Shown here: piece after piece, positions 10,667 to 22,535 of the stretch | Numbering within the stretch: position 1 is the stretch's first letter | Layout of the letters: each line of letters starts with the position of its first letter | Assembly: GCA_015499995.1 (NCBI GenBank) | Contig: JADNRV010000133.1 | Coordinates: 62,001 to 126,000, forward strand | Length of the DNA stretch: 64,000 nucleotides | Source of the DNA: Flammula alnicola | Taxonomy: Eukaryota; Basidiomycota; Agaricomycetes; Agaricales; Strophariaceae | Direction: 5' to 3' | Translations under genes and position numbers: made by a program | Notes under the pieces: generated by a model | What the model was told of the DNA's origin: nothing | What the model saw: the letters and a program-made list of their open reading frames with translations, nothing else | The model's database searches: none

Positions 10667-11669
10667 TCAAGGGGCGGCCCGGCGCTGGCGGCCACTGAGA
10701 AGATACACAGCAGCGCGCATTTCCAGGAGAGGATCATCAGAAGGCTCCACACCCTTCACACGCGGAATAGGGTCGAAGATGATGTGCTTTTGTTCCTTGG
10801 CTTGGTCAGCCACTACTTCCTTCACTGTCACCACTCCCAATTCTACGAGAGAGCGTGTACCGGGCCAATGGACCGTTGCGTCATCCACCACGTCCCCTTC
10901 CTCCGCAATCTGCGCCAATAAACGGAACGAGAAAGGTCCTGAGTCACTGAGGCGCGTCTTCAGCTCTTCTTGAAGGTAATTCTCGCCCTTTTCCTTTAGA
11001 GCGGCCTCGTCCAAAGTCTCTACGCCTAGTTCGGGAACGAATTGATATCGGATGTAAGTCGCCTTTCCATCTTTGTCGATGAATTTGTATGCGGAGACGC
11101 TGAAGTAGGCCTCCTTCGCATAACTAGCGGGCGCTGGCTTTGGAGCTTGCACAAATGCGAGAGCGCCTAGGTGCGACCCGAGGAAGGACTCGACGGGAGT
11201 AGGGGATTCTGCACCGGGAGGAGAAGCGGCTATAGCTCTCAAGAACTCGAGAAACTCCGCTCCAGTCCGTGTAGGAAAGAAAGGCGTCGAGTGGCTAATG
11301 ATATCGGTGTGCACGCGATCTCCCAAGTGGAATCGAACAGCTATCCCGCGAGGGTCAGCATTGGGGTGCGTGTCTGGAATATTCGGAATGCCAGTAGAGT
11401 TGGAAAATCGGATGCTGATGGCTGTGGAATCATTGTTGAAATGTGGCGCAATAGAGAGCTTGGAAGCCTCAGCGGTGGGCTTAAACGTGCCAGAGAGCAG
11501 CGTTCCTTTGGCGTGGGCTTTAATTTAATCGAAGTTAGTTTTGGTACTCGTTGTGACAAGTTGAGCAGTGACCTGGGCGGAATCCTGGATGCTTGCCAAA
11601 GAGGGTCTGAAGCTGTGATACCAGATCGCCAGCGGTGCGCATCAAGGTTTCATCTGAAGGGAAAGGCAT
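10667..11669 (-). CDS. Small catalase-like haem protein
   Basis: Exons 11573-11669 and 10667-11517 on the minus strand, separated by a 55-base intron, give 315 residues starting MPFPSDETLMRTAGDL. The catalase-family marks are visible: AHAKG with the distal His near residue 34, the FSNSTGIPN and DPRGIAVRF segments, FFPTRTGAEFLEFLRA, the RYQF.PE segment, and near the end FDPIPRV.G..PSDDPLL..R..VYLLSGRQRR, where the Tyr is the expected haem ligand. It is far shorter than classical monofunctional catalases (about 480 residues or more) and belongs with the SrpA-like small catalase-related proteins. These may act as peroxidases rather than true catalases. No signal peptide or clear C-terminal SKL peroxisome signal is seen. 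It is convergent with NACHT gene 1. Confidence 0.87.
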
Positions 11670-13082
11670 GATATTCACTTCGAATTGAGGAGTGCTTTGT
11701 GCGGTAGAAGATTACCGGGGATGGTGAAAGGTCTGACTTTTAACGATAGAAGTCTAAGATTCTTGGATATCGAATCGGGTTAGTGATATGCGGGCTTGGC
11801 TCGGCCTGAAAAGCCCGGCATTTCAGAGCGGCTCGGAAATCCGTAAACTGCGGCCTTTCTCTCTCTAAAAGTTTGCTTGCAATAGTCCTCACTAGGCATA
11901 TACCCAAAGCCGTGGCTCGAGCCACGGCCTCGGGCTTCAGTTTTTCGAAGTCCAACTGTCCAAGCCGTACATCAGGGCCCGGCAGGCCTCGGGTATCCCG
12001 GCTCGGCTTTGACGGCTTGCCGCATTGAGGCCGAGTCCGACGCATCACGAATGGTAATATTGATGTCAGACGCATTGTTAGACTTTGCGATTGATAATCG
12101 CGTAGATCCTGCCGCACGTGTATATTGCGGTCACGGACGGAGACTCGAGAGCGCTGAGTGGGACTAGTTGACTACTTGCATATGTAGATCTCGGTGTTGG
12201 AATGTCAATGCGATATGCCAGTTCGCTGATTGGAAGGACATTGACGAACAAGGATATATGTACCTGCTGGCACTGTCCCAGGATACCGGCGTTTTACATA
12301 TAACCTCCACACAAACTGTAGGACGATGATCTGAGTGGGAGGTACATATATCGTGATCCAAAGGGCACATCACATATATCGTAGTCTGGCTAGGAGAGAC
12401 TACTTCAGAGTGGCCTTCGCTCTAGACCCAAAACTGCCCTCGTAATAGTGGCTGCATCCACGAGACCTTCCTGCAGGGTATCTCCTTATCGCCTTGAATT
12501 AGTTTCAACATTCACTGCATCGACGTACTGAGTCGCGAAGAATGCAGCCATAGGTATTAAAAGGGTGTAATTAGTCGATGATTGGACAGATTGTATTCTC
12601 CCCATGTGCCTAGGGCAGGAGCCGTCAAGGACCTTTTGGCGTGGCGTTTTCAGGACCTGTGAATAATTAATAGGTCTCTGGGGGCTCAGACGCTCGAATG
12701 TGAAGTGCGTTGAATGACCTAGATCACCGGGCGCATATATCACAGCAGGAACGGTAAGGAATACGATCGTGACTGTAGATTTCTTGGAATACCTACTTAA
12801 TGAACAGAGATCTTACCTCAGGTGTCGGCAATAAGACGTACGAAAACAAACGACCTGGTTTGTGGCATGCGTCTGAAATGGTAAATTGATAAATTAGGTC
12901 TGCATTTATGCAGAATATAAGTAGTTTGAGTTGGGGAGTTGCAGCTCGCAAGGCCATTAACGTTATTATTGTATCCAGAAGACTAATTCCATGTCGCTAA
13001 TGATAGATTAAAGGTAAGGCAAAAAGAGAGAGTACCGAGAGATGTAACGTATAGATTCAAGCATGCGCATCCCAGCCAGTAC
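11670..13082. other. Region without a supported gene; GC-rich repeat-like core
   Basis: No convincing exon is seen. From about 11785 to 12060 the sequence is rich in GGCTCGG, AAGCCCGG and GGCCTCGGG words and differs in style from its surroundings; it includes a 20-base perfect palindrome. This may be a fragment of a transposable element, but no protein or terminal repeat supports that. The remainder is AT-rich and featureless and probably holds the promoter of the catalase-like gene and the 3' end region of the ABCG gene. Confidence 0.4.
11909..11928. repeat. 20-base perfect palindrome
   Basis: GCCGTGGCTCGAGCCACGGC equals its own reverse complement with no spacer. It lies in the GC-rich repeat-like stretch upstream of the catalase-like gene. 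It could extrude a cruciform, bind a dimeric regulator, or be the remnant of an element end. Confidence 0.8.
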
Positions 13083-15895
13083 TCACGAAGATCGAGCTTT
13101 CAGCGCGAAGAAGAGCCTGAAACCGAAATCAGAAACGAAGAAATAACGAGTAAAATAGAATCTGAGCTTACGCAATGCGGTAGATGATTAAGATTGAAAT
13201 AAGGATTGAGGCCCATTTACCGTAGGAGATAGAACCGATGTCCAAGTAATTAAGAACGTCGGCGCCGGAGACAGTGCAAGTTGCGGGCGTCGACGAAGGA
13301 TACGCACAAACGCATTCGCCATTAGCGCGTGTAGCACAGGCGAAGGTGATTCCTCTTAAATCGGACTTCATAACCTTTAGGTGAGCATTATTTCGTAACA
13401 AGGCCCAATGTGTCACTCACGTTCGTCAGGAGCTCGAATGCATACTTCTGATAATCCATGTAATGGAAACTATAGAACCAAAACCTAGGAAGAGACCGCG
13501 CCTTGATGCTATAGAAGTTTGGGATTAGTGTAAGAACACCGAACAGAGGTCTCGACGCACAAATATCCTCCGACACTCATCCAAAAGCCATTCATACTGT
13601 TGGTGATCAATGAGCTCCTGTTCATGAATAGCACCGCAGAGCACTCACAAGGAACATATGGCGAGCGCGGCAACAAATACGGGAAGAAGGGAGGCGATCA
13701 CCAGAGCCTGAGTCTCAGCTGTGAAGATCGCAAGAAAGAGAAAAGCCACAAATCGGAAGAACGCTGTTCCTCCAGGATGCAGGCCCTGTAGAGAAAAATA
13801 TCGGTTCCAGGTTGGTGATTTGGCTAATGAATCAGTATAGTCACTTACAATTGCCCAATAGCAAATGACCGTGAAGACGACGGTGCACATAAATAGGAAA
13901 GGGATGTTGACCAGGGTGTTTGAGAGGACGAACGGTAACGTGGTATAAAGTCCATTTTTAGTTTCTCGATAATATACGGCCCTTTCTTCCAGAACTTTAG
14001 CAAACATAAATGAGTCAATGATTAAATTTAAACGAAGTAGGTCACCTACAAGAAGGAATACCCGCGACTGACATCTGAGATATAATGTTAGCTAAAATTA
14101 TAATGGCTGAAGATCATGGAGACTTACGAAAGCGAGGAAAGCCACGCTGTAAAAGTGGACAGACAGTCGATCATTGATCTTGGAGTCGGTTTTTCCAAGG
14201 CGTACCCATATCGTACTGTTTGGAGATAAAAATGGTTCCTTGAGCGTTCCGATGAATTTGGAGTATCGAATATACACTTACGCGAGCATCAAACCCATTC
14301 CTTCACAAAAAACGGATAAGCCATGATAGCCGAACTAGAGAATACCTGGCTTACCTGCGTACATGCCAGCCCGAACACCATACGCAAGAAGGTTGCGTCG
14401 ATAGTTCACAGTGGTACGTTCGGAAAGAACAACAGTATTCCAGAATAGTGTCCCCATAGGACCTGCTTTGCCGTGCAAACCTGCGTCATCATCGATATTT
14501 TGTTTCGTCGACGGTTTCTCCTCATCTGAGGATTGAACCGCTACTTGTGACAGGTAGAATTCTCGGAATTCTTTGCCTAACGTCGAAGACGCCCCCGAAT
14601 CGGCGAAGTCGCTGTTCAGAAAGTTCATAGCGTGGTCAGACGGCGTGCTCTAGAGGACATACAAATGTAAAAATAAATTGGGAGATAAGTTATACAAAAG
14701 GCTTACGAAACGTCCCACAGGATGTCCCCATTGTTCGAAGAACCCTTCCAACTCGTCAACACGACCAAAATAACATGTTTTACCGCCAGCGAGGAACATG
14801 ACGTTTGTAAACTGAGCGAGGGTTTCGAGTGACGGTTGGTGGATGGAGGCGATAACGATCATACCCTCCGCCTTGGAAAGCGAACTGATCGCAGACATGA
14901 CCTCGCGGGCAGAGGTGCTGTCCAGCTAAAGACCACATCAGTTAAGAGAACAAAATACTAGGGACTGTAGGAAAGAACGTACCCCAGAAGTCACTTCGTC
15001 GAGGTATAAGATGCGCCTGTGTTGTAGCGCAGTTAGACATATATTTTGTCTTCTTCGCAAGGGATACGTACGGAAATGTTACCATAGCGCAGGCGGCCGT
15101 AACCCTTCGTTTCTGACCTAGAACAAAGATCGTAGATTCGATAGAGCATGGAAAATATTTTGCCGACTCACCTCCCGAGATACCTCTCGATATCGGAGTT
15201 CCGATACTTTGCTCAGAACAAGATTGCAACCCTAGTGCTTTGATGACACGGTTGACACGATCGTGGACCTGGTTGTGGGGTAGAAGCGGCAAACTAGCGG
15301 TATTTGGATAAGATTAGGATATAAGCGATAAGAAATGAGCGTACTGAAGACGAAGAGCGTATGTTATCGACTCCCTGACTGTCAGAACTCCCAACAGCGC
15401 ATCTTCTTGCTCGACGAAGCTCGAGACCTTGTGCATGTCTTTGGGTCCAATCAGTCGGTCATTGAGGCGTATCTGGAGCATGCGTATGTCAGGTAATTAT
15501 AGCAGCTTTGACGAAAATCAAAACACTCGCCGTGCCGCCTTCCATCGGCACCTTCCTGCTGGACATGAGGTCCAGAAGCGTACTCTTTCCTGTATTCAAA
15601 CCTCGGTCAAGCTATGTTATCATCTCTGCAACGCCGACGAACCTGCTCCAGACGGGCCCTAAAAGAAAAGAAAAACATGAGATCAGAGATAGGTAGAAAA
15701 GGCTTTACAACCTACCATGATAGCGAGTAGTTCTCCCGCTCGGATATTAACCGATATGTCATCAATTAATAGCTTCGCGCCGCTCTTGGTCCCGATGGCG
15801 TAACTGAGATGTTTAAACGACAGCAGAGAGCCAGCGACATTGACTCTATCAAACGATGAGGTTGAGCGGGCGGAGGACAAGGATTGACTATCCAT
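13083..15895 (-). CDS. ABCG-type half-transporter
   Basis: A many-exon minus-strand gene starting MDSQSLSSARSTSS at 15895 and ending ALFFALKARSS at 13083. Order of parts: a nucleotide-binding domain, then a membrane domain, as in the ABCG (White) subfamily. Walker A reads GPSGAGKST once two introns are removed (one after IM, one inside the loop). An SSFVEQEDALLG Q-loop, the signature ISGG(Q)KRR interrupted by an intron, a Walker B LYLDE with SGLDS, and ASIHQPS follow. Membrane segments are seen around 14000-13640 and 13430-13090 (for example LVNIPFLFMCTVVFTVICYWAI). A Cys-rich loop TFACATRANGECVCAY lies before the last helix, typical of the family. Half-size members act as dimers; substrates range from sterols and lipids to pigments and cannot be told here. 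Exon edges between 14000 and 14340 are least sure. Confidence 0.9.
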
Positions 15896-16963
15896 GGTAC
15901 GGTGGCCAGTGAGGGCGTCTACGAAGGAAAGGGAGAAAGGCGGGCAGCGGACTGAAATAGCAGTGCCTTATTTAAGAGCTAGCGCTTCGTTTCCGTACGA
16001 GCTGTCGTTCGGACGGGCGGCAGTGGTCCATTCGATATTTATACCCCGTTTTCGCCTCGCAGTAATCGTCTCCGTCCGTGTGCGCCCATGAAAATAATCC
16101 AAAACGTGACTTTTGACCGCCAAGGTTAGATATGTGTAAGTCGATTGGCCGGGTTCCTACGAGCCACTGCATTGGGTCGGATATGGATAGGTATTCGGAA
16201 TGAGTTACTGAGTATTCGGAATTGCCTCGACTAATGGGTTTCTTCCGCGCTTCTAGGTGGAGATGTGACATACCAAATTGAATTTGAATGCGATAATCAA
16301 AGTCATGCTGCGAGGCCTGAAAAAGCAAGGGGTCATTGAAAGGGTCTGCAGGGTACGCACTCGCATGTCATTGGGACATAAGAGCATGGCAGTCGGGTGA
16401 CCTAGTTGTGAATACCCGTAATGCACGGAATTCGGAGTGGGTGACGACACACGTTCAACCTGGAAATGCCAAAATGGAAAAATGGAGTGGAACACTGCAG
16501 TGCAGGTGTGTAATACTCACGTGCTGCTTCATAAGTCTCACGTGGTTTCCTTCACGTTCACGCATCTCGGGACGTGTAGCGCTATGAATAATAATGAATT
16601 CGGAATAGCGCACTGCGCAGCAACTTGCAAGTAATTTCTGAGTACTATGTATGCCCGGAAAGGTGTTTGGTTCAGCCATTTAATTCGGGAGTCAAGCAAG
16701 TGATCGGCGTGGCAGCGACGGATTGACATACCACCTCGAGGTTCGCACCTGCTGTGGCCTCGACCAACCTCTGAATCGACTGTTACCAAAAGCAATAACA
16801 ATAAGTATAGAGCTATCACGATCAGGCACCAACGAACACGTTGTTTCATGGAGAACTTGTACGTAAAGGTGAATTGTTCAAGAGCAGTGACGAAGATGGT
16901 ACATCAAGGGTACATAATAAGTTAGACAGAAAAAAGGAGATAAGCTTCCAAAGTTCAAACATA
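15896..16963. other. Intergenic region; small hydrophobic frame at 16538-16849
   Basis: This holds the promoter of the ABCG gene and the 3' flank of VTI1, both on the minus strand. The frame 16538-16849 (minus, 103 residues) starts MKQRVRWCLIVIALYLLLLL, a basic start followed by a strongly hydrophobic stretch. It could be a small secreted or signal-anchored protein, or a relic of a duplicated SNARE tail exon. I do not call it as a gene without transcript support. Confidence 0.35.
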
Positions 16964-17863
16964 TCATCTGAATAATTTGACGTAGAGGATGGTACAAATG
17001 AGGACGATGAAAAAGACAGCGATCGCGCTGAGAAGCACTCGCTGTTTATACATCCTAGAAGAGACCAATAATCAATTCCTCACACGCGGTGAACGAAGTG
17101 CGAGAGCATACTGTCGAATCATGCCTTTGATCGTGCCAGTGGCTTTGTCGATGTGCGTATCAGCAGTTTGTAGCTGTATCGTGGAAATGTGGTCAGAAAC
17201 ATTTTTGGGTTTAGCAAATAGCTCGCACCGTGTTACGTGAATTCTCAATTGTTCTCTCTGGCCACGCAGCGTTCGTAAAATATCAGCACCGTGGTTCTCT
17301 GTTTCCAATGCTATGCTCGTTGACTCTGTTATTCTCCGGCTTCCGTCGCCCAAAACTTCCGTACCAGCCAGAAGCCTCGTCCTGTCGCTCCTCTCTCCGT
17401 AAGGATCATCAGAGCTGGGCGTTCCGGACTTGAAGCTTCCAAGGAGATCTGTCCGCGCTGCTTGAGAGTGGAGGTCCTTGGAGAGCTTCTTGTATTTCGT
17501 CAAATCGGCCTTGGCTTGCTTCAGACGAGTGATATATGGGGGCTTCACAGACTGCGGAATCCCTTGGATTTCCACTTCCAGTTGTGATACCTGCTAACTG
17601 TGTGAACATCCAGACAAGAGAGAAGAGTGTTAAATACATACGATGTCATCAGCCTCATCCAGCTCAATTTCTACCTTCCGTAGAGCAGCTTTACGCTGCT
17701 CTTCCCGCAGAAGCGTTTCAGCAGGCTGTGGAAATGACGTTTGTTGTCACTCACCTCCATGTTGATTCTTGCCGCTACCTTCAAGTTTTTCTGATATGCT
17801 GCCGATAATGTGTCGAAAATCTTGCTCATATGAGTCGAAAAGAGCGGCCGGTGTCTGATCCAT
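16964..17863 (-). CDS. VTI1: Vesicle transport SNARE Vti1
   Basis: Minus-strand gene starting MDQTPAALFDSYEQDF at 17863 and ending YVKLFR at 16964. Proposed introns follow EKLEGSGKNQHG, ELDEADDI, REQLRIH and GTIKGMIRQ. Parts in order: an N-terminal three-helix domain (LFDSYEQDFRHII, EQRKAALRKVEIELDEADD), the segment EIQGIPQSVKPPY, a SNARE motif near DRTRLLAGTEVLGDGSRRI followed by ESTSIALETENHGADILRTL with the central Gln typical of Qb SNAREs, and a C-terminal membrane anchor MYKQRVLLSAIAVFFIVL. Vti1 takes part in fusion at Golgi, endosome and vacuole membranes. The first intron uses an acceptor GGGAAG rather than the nearer CACAG, chosen because only that restores the family sequence. Recognition is firm. 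Confidence 0.93.
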
Positions 17864-18729
17864 CCTTGAGAACAAGGCTTGGCGGGGGAAAGAAGGGTTG
17901 AGAGTGTCGCCGTTAGACGGTTGAGGAGGCTATGCGTCACATAATCAGTCACGTCGCGTGCCAACATTAAACCGTGACTAGATTGGTCATGTAACACCTC
18001 GTGCTGTGAACCCGATCACGAAGACCTTGGTCATCTTGTTGCAACGATTTCTAACATTATGCCGACGCGAGACGGGCTCGCGCTTATCCTGGAAATCTTA
18101 ATCCCTCAAACAGACCATCAGTTCTTTTTTTCAGTATCCGACAAATATCCGATCAAAGCAGAGCGGTGCTGAGGTGCGTAGGATTCGGACATTCCACACA
18201 TTTTACTAAACAACCCAGATGCACTAGCACGATTTTGGTTCCTCGTTCCAACTTATGTTTGAAAGTTCATCGATCATCAGTTCTTCTGGCTTATGTCAAC
18301 GGAATCCACTCCATAAAGTGCTTCTTACAGACATTTGAGGTCTTTCAATCCCACGACATTCCATCGGAAGGGACCTACAACGACGATCGATCATTCTATC
18401 AAATGGTAGGGTAGTCTTCCGTCTGAACGATAAGTCTAATATGTAACCTTAGAGGTTTCTTGGCGGTCCTGTATAAGATACTGACTTCACATGTCGTTCT
18501 GGGTTCACCGACGATATCCGTGAAGATACAACGTGGACACAAATTTTCTGAGAGAGTATCTTTCTTTTTCGTCTATCCCTGAGCTCGTTTACTGACCATG
18601 AAACATGTTCATAGAGTTTTATGAAGCACCTGAGGAGGCATAAATACGGCCCCCAATTGAATGGACAATGTCCAACCAATAGCCCAACGATACAATCAGA
18701 TATACACTGCAAAGTAACTCGTTTTTTCA
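17864..18729. promoter_or_regulatory. Divergent promoter region between VTI1 and the isochorismatase-fold gene
   Basis: VTI1 starts at 17863 on the minus strand and the isochorismatase-fold gene at 18730 on the plus strand, so this 866-base gap must hold both promoters. I see no convincing open frame or defined site in it. Confidence 0.45.
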
Positions 18730-19626
18730 ATGGCTGGTATGTATCCTCCACTTAGCGTTTATGAAAGTCAAGGCGACCATTTTTTTTTAGGAAAATTTAC
18801 CTTTGAGCGCATCAACAAGGACGATGCCGTCCTCTTGGTCGTCGACCATCAGATTGGTTTATTCCAGCTGGTGCACGACTACCAGCCCGATCAGTTTCGC
18901 AACAATATCCTAGCTCACGCCGCAATCGGCAAGGCCTTTAACCTTCCCACTGTCTTAACTACAAGTGCAGAAACAGGTCAGCGGATACCAAAATTTCCCT
19001 TCAGTCCTTGAGGCTGTGGCTAACTCGGTGCGATACCCAGGTCCCAATGGCCCTTTGCCTAAAGAGATCATTGCTTTGCACCCCAACGCGCCTCTTATCA
19101 AGCGCAACGGAGAGGTCGACGCTTGGGACAACAAGGACTTCCGTGACGCTGTTCGCGCCACTGGAAAGAAGCAAGTCATACTTGCCGGCATTACTACGGA
19201 CGTGAGCTATTATCATCCATTGATTTTAAAAGCACGAGCTAAGAATTGGGTGCTATATATAGGTGTGCACGGCTTTCCTTGCGCTCTCCCTCGTCCAAGA
19301 AGGTTATACCGTCTATGCCAATGCAGAGGCTTCTGGAGCCATGAGCCAGCGCATTGCAGACGACGCGAATGACAGGATGCGCGCGGCCGGCGTTCATGTC
19401 TTGTCGATGTTCGCCGTCGTCTGTGACCTTATGAGGGACTGGAGGAACACTCCTGGATCCTTGGAGTTACTGCCTTTCTTTGACACGTGAGCACCTTTGT
19501 TTGATGCGTGCTGATTATGTTGTAACTGATTTACTTCTAAGGTACCTTGCTTCATACGGCTACCTCGCCCGTGGACATGCCGCTGCTGTTAACCGTGGCA
19601 CTATCCTTCCAGGAGAGTCTGAGTAA
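18730..19626 (+). CDS. Isochorismatase-family cysteine hydrolase
   Basis: Exons 18730-18736, 18791-18976, 19041-19201, 19263-19486 and 19542-19626 sum to 663 bases, 220 residues. The first exon codes only for MA and one base. The catalytic Asp lies in LLVVDHQIGLF, the catalytic Lys is expected near ATGKKQVILAG, and the nucleophile Cys is in GITTDVCTAFLALS. The last part, AAVNRGTILPGESE, is that of the YcaC-like branch of the family. Members hydrolyse amide or ester bonds in small molecules; the substrate cannot be read from the sequence. No targeting signal is seen, so it is probably cytosolic. All phases agree, and each intron has ordinary GT..AG ends. The tiny seven-base first exon is notable but is supported by the family N-terminus GKFTFERI. 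Confidence 0.92.
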
Positions 19627-20199
19627 GGGATTACGCAACAAGACAATGGAATAACTTTGTGGGCGAAGAGAAAGCTGGACATCTTTGTCTATGTATCTTA
19701 CAAAGATGGGTGGCTTGGTCAATCTCACTCTTCCGTGCTCGCATATAGAGCTTCTTTTTTATAAAACGACAAAACCCAAATTATGTCTTCCGTCACTTCC
19801 AAATATACATGTTCGATGCCAGTCTTCCACGTAGATAAGATATAATGCAGCATCAAGAACAGAAAACGACTTTCATCGCGCAATATTCGATACACATAAA
19901 TATAAGCGCCCGGTACACGTGATGAGCGCTGCACGGCGTGCAGACTAGACTAACTTGAATACACCAGGAAGTTTGCTCCGCTTTACAATCTGGACACTGG
20001 CGCTTTGAATTCATTCGCAGAATGCCGAGCCCACTAGACTAGACAACGTCATTAATTAAAGAGCGACAGGGCTATGAACTATAGAGGAAGAGACTTGTCA
20101 GAACATGAATCCTTCACAGCATAGCTGAAAAATCTCACCCCTAGAACACACTCGAGTACGCAGTTAGCTTCAGAAACGTGATCGCAACGAAGGGAGGAG
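19627..20199. other. Intergenic stretch between convergent genes
   Basis: This lies between the stop of the isochorismatase-fold gene and the uncertain 3' end of the minus-strand hydrolase gene. I see no gene in it. The last exon of the hydrolase gene may extend into it. Confidence 0.4.
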
Positions 20200-22535
20200 C
20201 TAAAGTAAAGGAGCCCTCGGAAAGTTTCTATATGAAAGACGAAGCGCTTCGGCAATGTCATAAAGATGACCTCTCTTTTGCACCGCCTTGAGGTTACAGA
20301 CCCATTCGAGGCCACTGGGAACAGATCCCCGACGCTTTGGCACACAGTCCCAGCAGCCGGCAAGGTACCATTCTGGAAATATCCCTGAACGAAACCTAGG
20401 GTACATTCGGATGGGTTAGTGAACGAAGTGTGCTATGGATCGTAACATCTGTCAGGGTGCTTCGCAAAATGACAAGAAGAATGACACACTCCAAGAGCGT
20501 CCTGCGTCAGTACAACAGAGCCTAGGAAATGCGTGGCCGTCTTCTTTGCACTAGAGGAAGTGTTTTAATATTGTTCCACTAGAGAGATAAGCTTCACGTA
20601 CTCGGATATCGGAGTAACGGGATCTGTTGCGAGACATAAGTTGGCGTGAGCGTGATGTCTCCAGAGTCATAGAAAATCATGGTGTACCAGCAGTATTGCC
20701 TATGACCAGCATTGGGAAGCTTGTATTGCCCATAATCGGTCCTTCAGCGAGATGTAAGCGAATAACAACCCGCAGAGGTCATTGATGGCACAGTACCTTT
20801 AAAGCTATTTGGATTTATACGCCAACCGCTGAACAGTAGAACACAGTGAGGTGGGTAATGTGAGGGGCGACAATATCCTTAACGTGTACGTACGAGCAAA
20901 GAACCCGGAATCCACCAACAATGCTGGAGAAGCTTGAACCCGAACTGATGCTCTGGAGGTATTTACTGAGCGTAGCCGGCGTGTCCGTTACTTTGGTCCC
21001 ATCAGCACAGGCTATGGCAGCAACGGCTTCACGGAAGTTGGGCACCGAAAGCTGGAAGAGGCGCTTCCGTCCCCGTTCTGCAGCTGTGCTAGACCTTGCG
21101 CAAGAGGCGCGAAGGAACCATACGGCGTGTAGTAAGCGGACAAGACGGCGTTCTTCAAAGTTGCGTGGTCGACGACTCCGTACTCAGGAAGAGAAGGAGA
21201 ATATGCTGGGATTGGCTGTGCGAGTACCTTGTCATACAGAGCATTTAAATTCGCCGCGATTTTGGCAGAGCTGGAGGCATAGAACGCGCAGGCAGTCGGA
21301 CCCGCCTTGAAGCACTCGTTGAAGAACGCTTGTTGAACTTTATCCGCGTCCAAGAGTTGTGCGCTCCAGTCGGCTGTAATTGGGTCTCTCAGCAGCGAGG
21401 AGGGCACGATCTCCTAGCATGCTTACCAGAATAATATCCCTCCATGTCGAACACGCCTAGAGATTCAAGTTAGCCTGGTCTTAGGGCGAAGGGGACACTA
21501 CCGAACCATCGATGATCAAACGCTCCACCTTGCTCTAAAAAGCGAAGGTATCGTATGGTAAGTAAATGGATGGACGATAGAAGAAATGACATACAGGAAA
21601 CAAAGAAGCAAACGTGGCGCCAAGTACGGTTCCGTACCTAAACCCGGTGGATCTCTTCGTCAAGCTCTGGACCGAGGAAGAAAAACTGCACAAGAACGCA
21701 CGATATTCCCCAATACTGGAGTTTAGTTTCTCCAAATGCCTGGACGATATGCAGCATGTCTCGCGCAACATTGTCAGTTGTAACATGGGCCAAAAATCCA
21801 TCATCACGATCTTGCGCTAATCGACCGAAAACTTGGAAACGTGCCCATTGCCGAGGGAGCGCATCCGGGGTAGCTGTTGGATCCCCTTCGTCGGGACCGA
21901 GATCGAATGCGGCTCTCTCAGCATCCGTCTTGAAAAAGGAGATCAGAGGAGTAGTATGCCCGGCGCCTATAATAGGAAAATGTTCGATTATAGAAGGCAA
22001 CAAATGCTCTACGGCGCTTACCTCGAACGTCAAAGGCAACCAGGTCGAACTGTGGGCCAATAACGGACGAGAGCATACCACCAAGTTCAAGGACTTGATC
22101 TATAGCGCTGCCTCCCAAGCCTCCGGGGCTGAAGATGACAGGGCCGCGATAGCTATCGGTTCCAGCCATTGGCGACGGAAAGCGAAGGACGGCGACGGCG
22201 GTGGTGCCCGCACTTGGATCAGAATAGTTTAACGGTGCCTAGAAGGTCATTGTTAATCATCAAGGACCTGCGAAGCAATCAAGATGCACGTACATTCAAG
22301 CGTGCACATTGAGTCGCGTTAGAGTAACAACCGACCCATGACAGAGTATCACTTGCCGTTATCTGCGTGAGCGGAAGTCGGGTCAAATTCAGCAGAATGA
22401 GAATATATAGATATTAACACCCACTGATTCCCAATCGAAGGTGGCCTGAGCAAGAACGCAGGCATTAGACGCAATGAGTGCAGCGGTAAGCGCGAAGGTG
22501 AGCAGATCACGAATACGTAGAGTAGAAAAGGACAT
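20200..22535 (-). CDS. Secreted alpha/beta hydrolase with TAP-like C-terminal domain
   Basis: Minus-strand gene starting MSFSTLRIRDLLTFALTAAL at 22535, which is a signal peptide cleaved probably near VLAQA. After several short introns the frame shows WVGCYSNATQCARLNAPLNY, then FSPGGLGGSAIDQVL (oxyanion region), VAFDVRG, a nucleophile GISYG in YWGISYGTVLGATFASLFP, and VFDMEGYY. The C-terminal TAP-like domain carries GNTADPVTP with the acid residue, then VVLTQDALGVCHSS and GYFQNGTLPAAGTVC. Relatives are tripeptidyl aminopeptidase-like and other secreted hydrolases. In relatives the catalytic His sits in a GHCS segment; here it reads GVCHSS, displaced by two residues. The 3' end is not resolved: two frames compete beyond LFP at about 20300, so the 20200 boundary is approximate. 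Confidence 0.8.
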
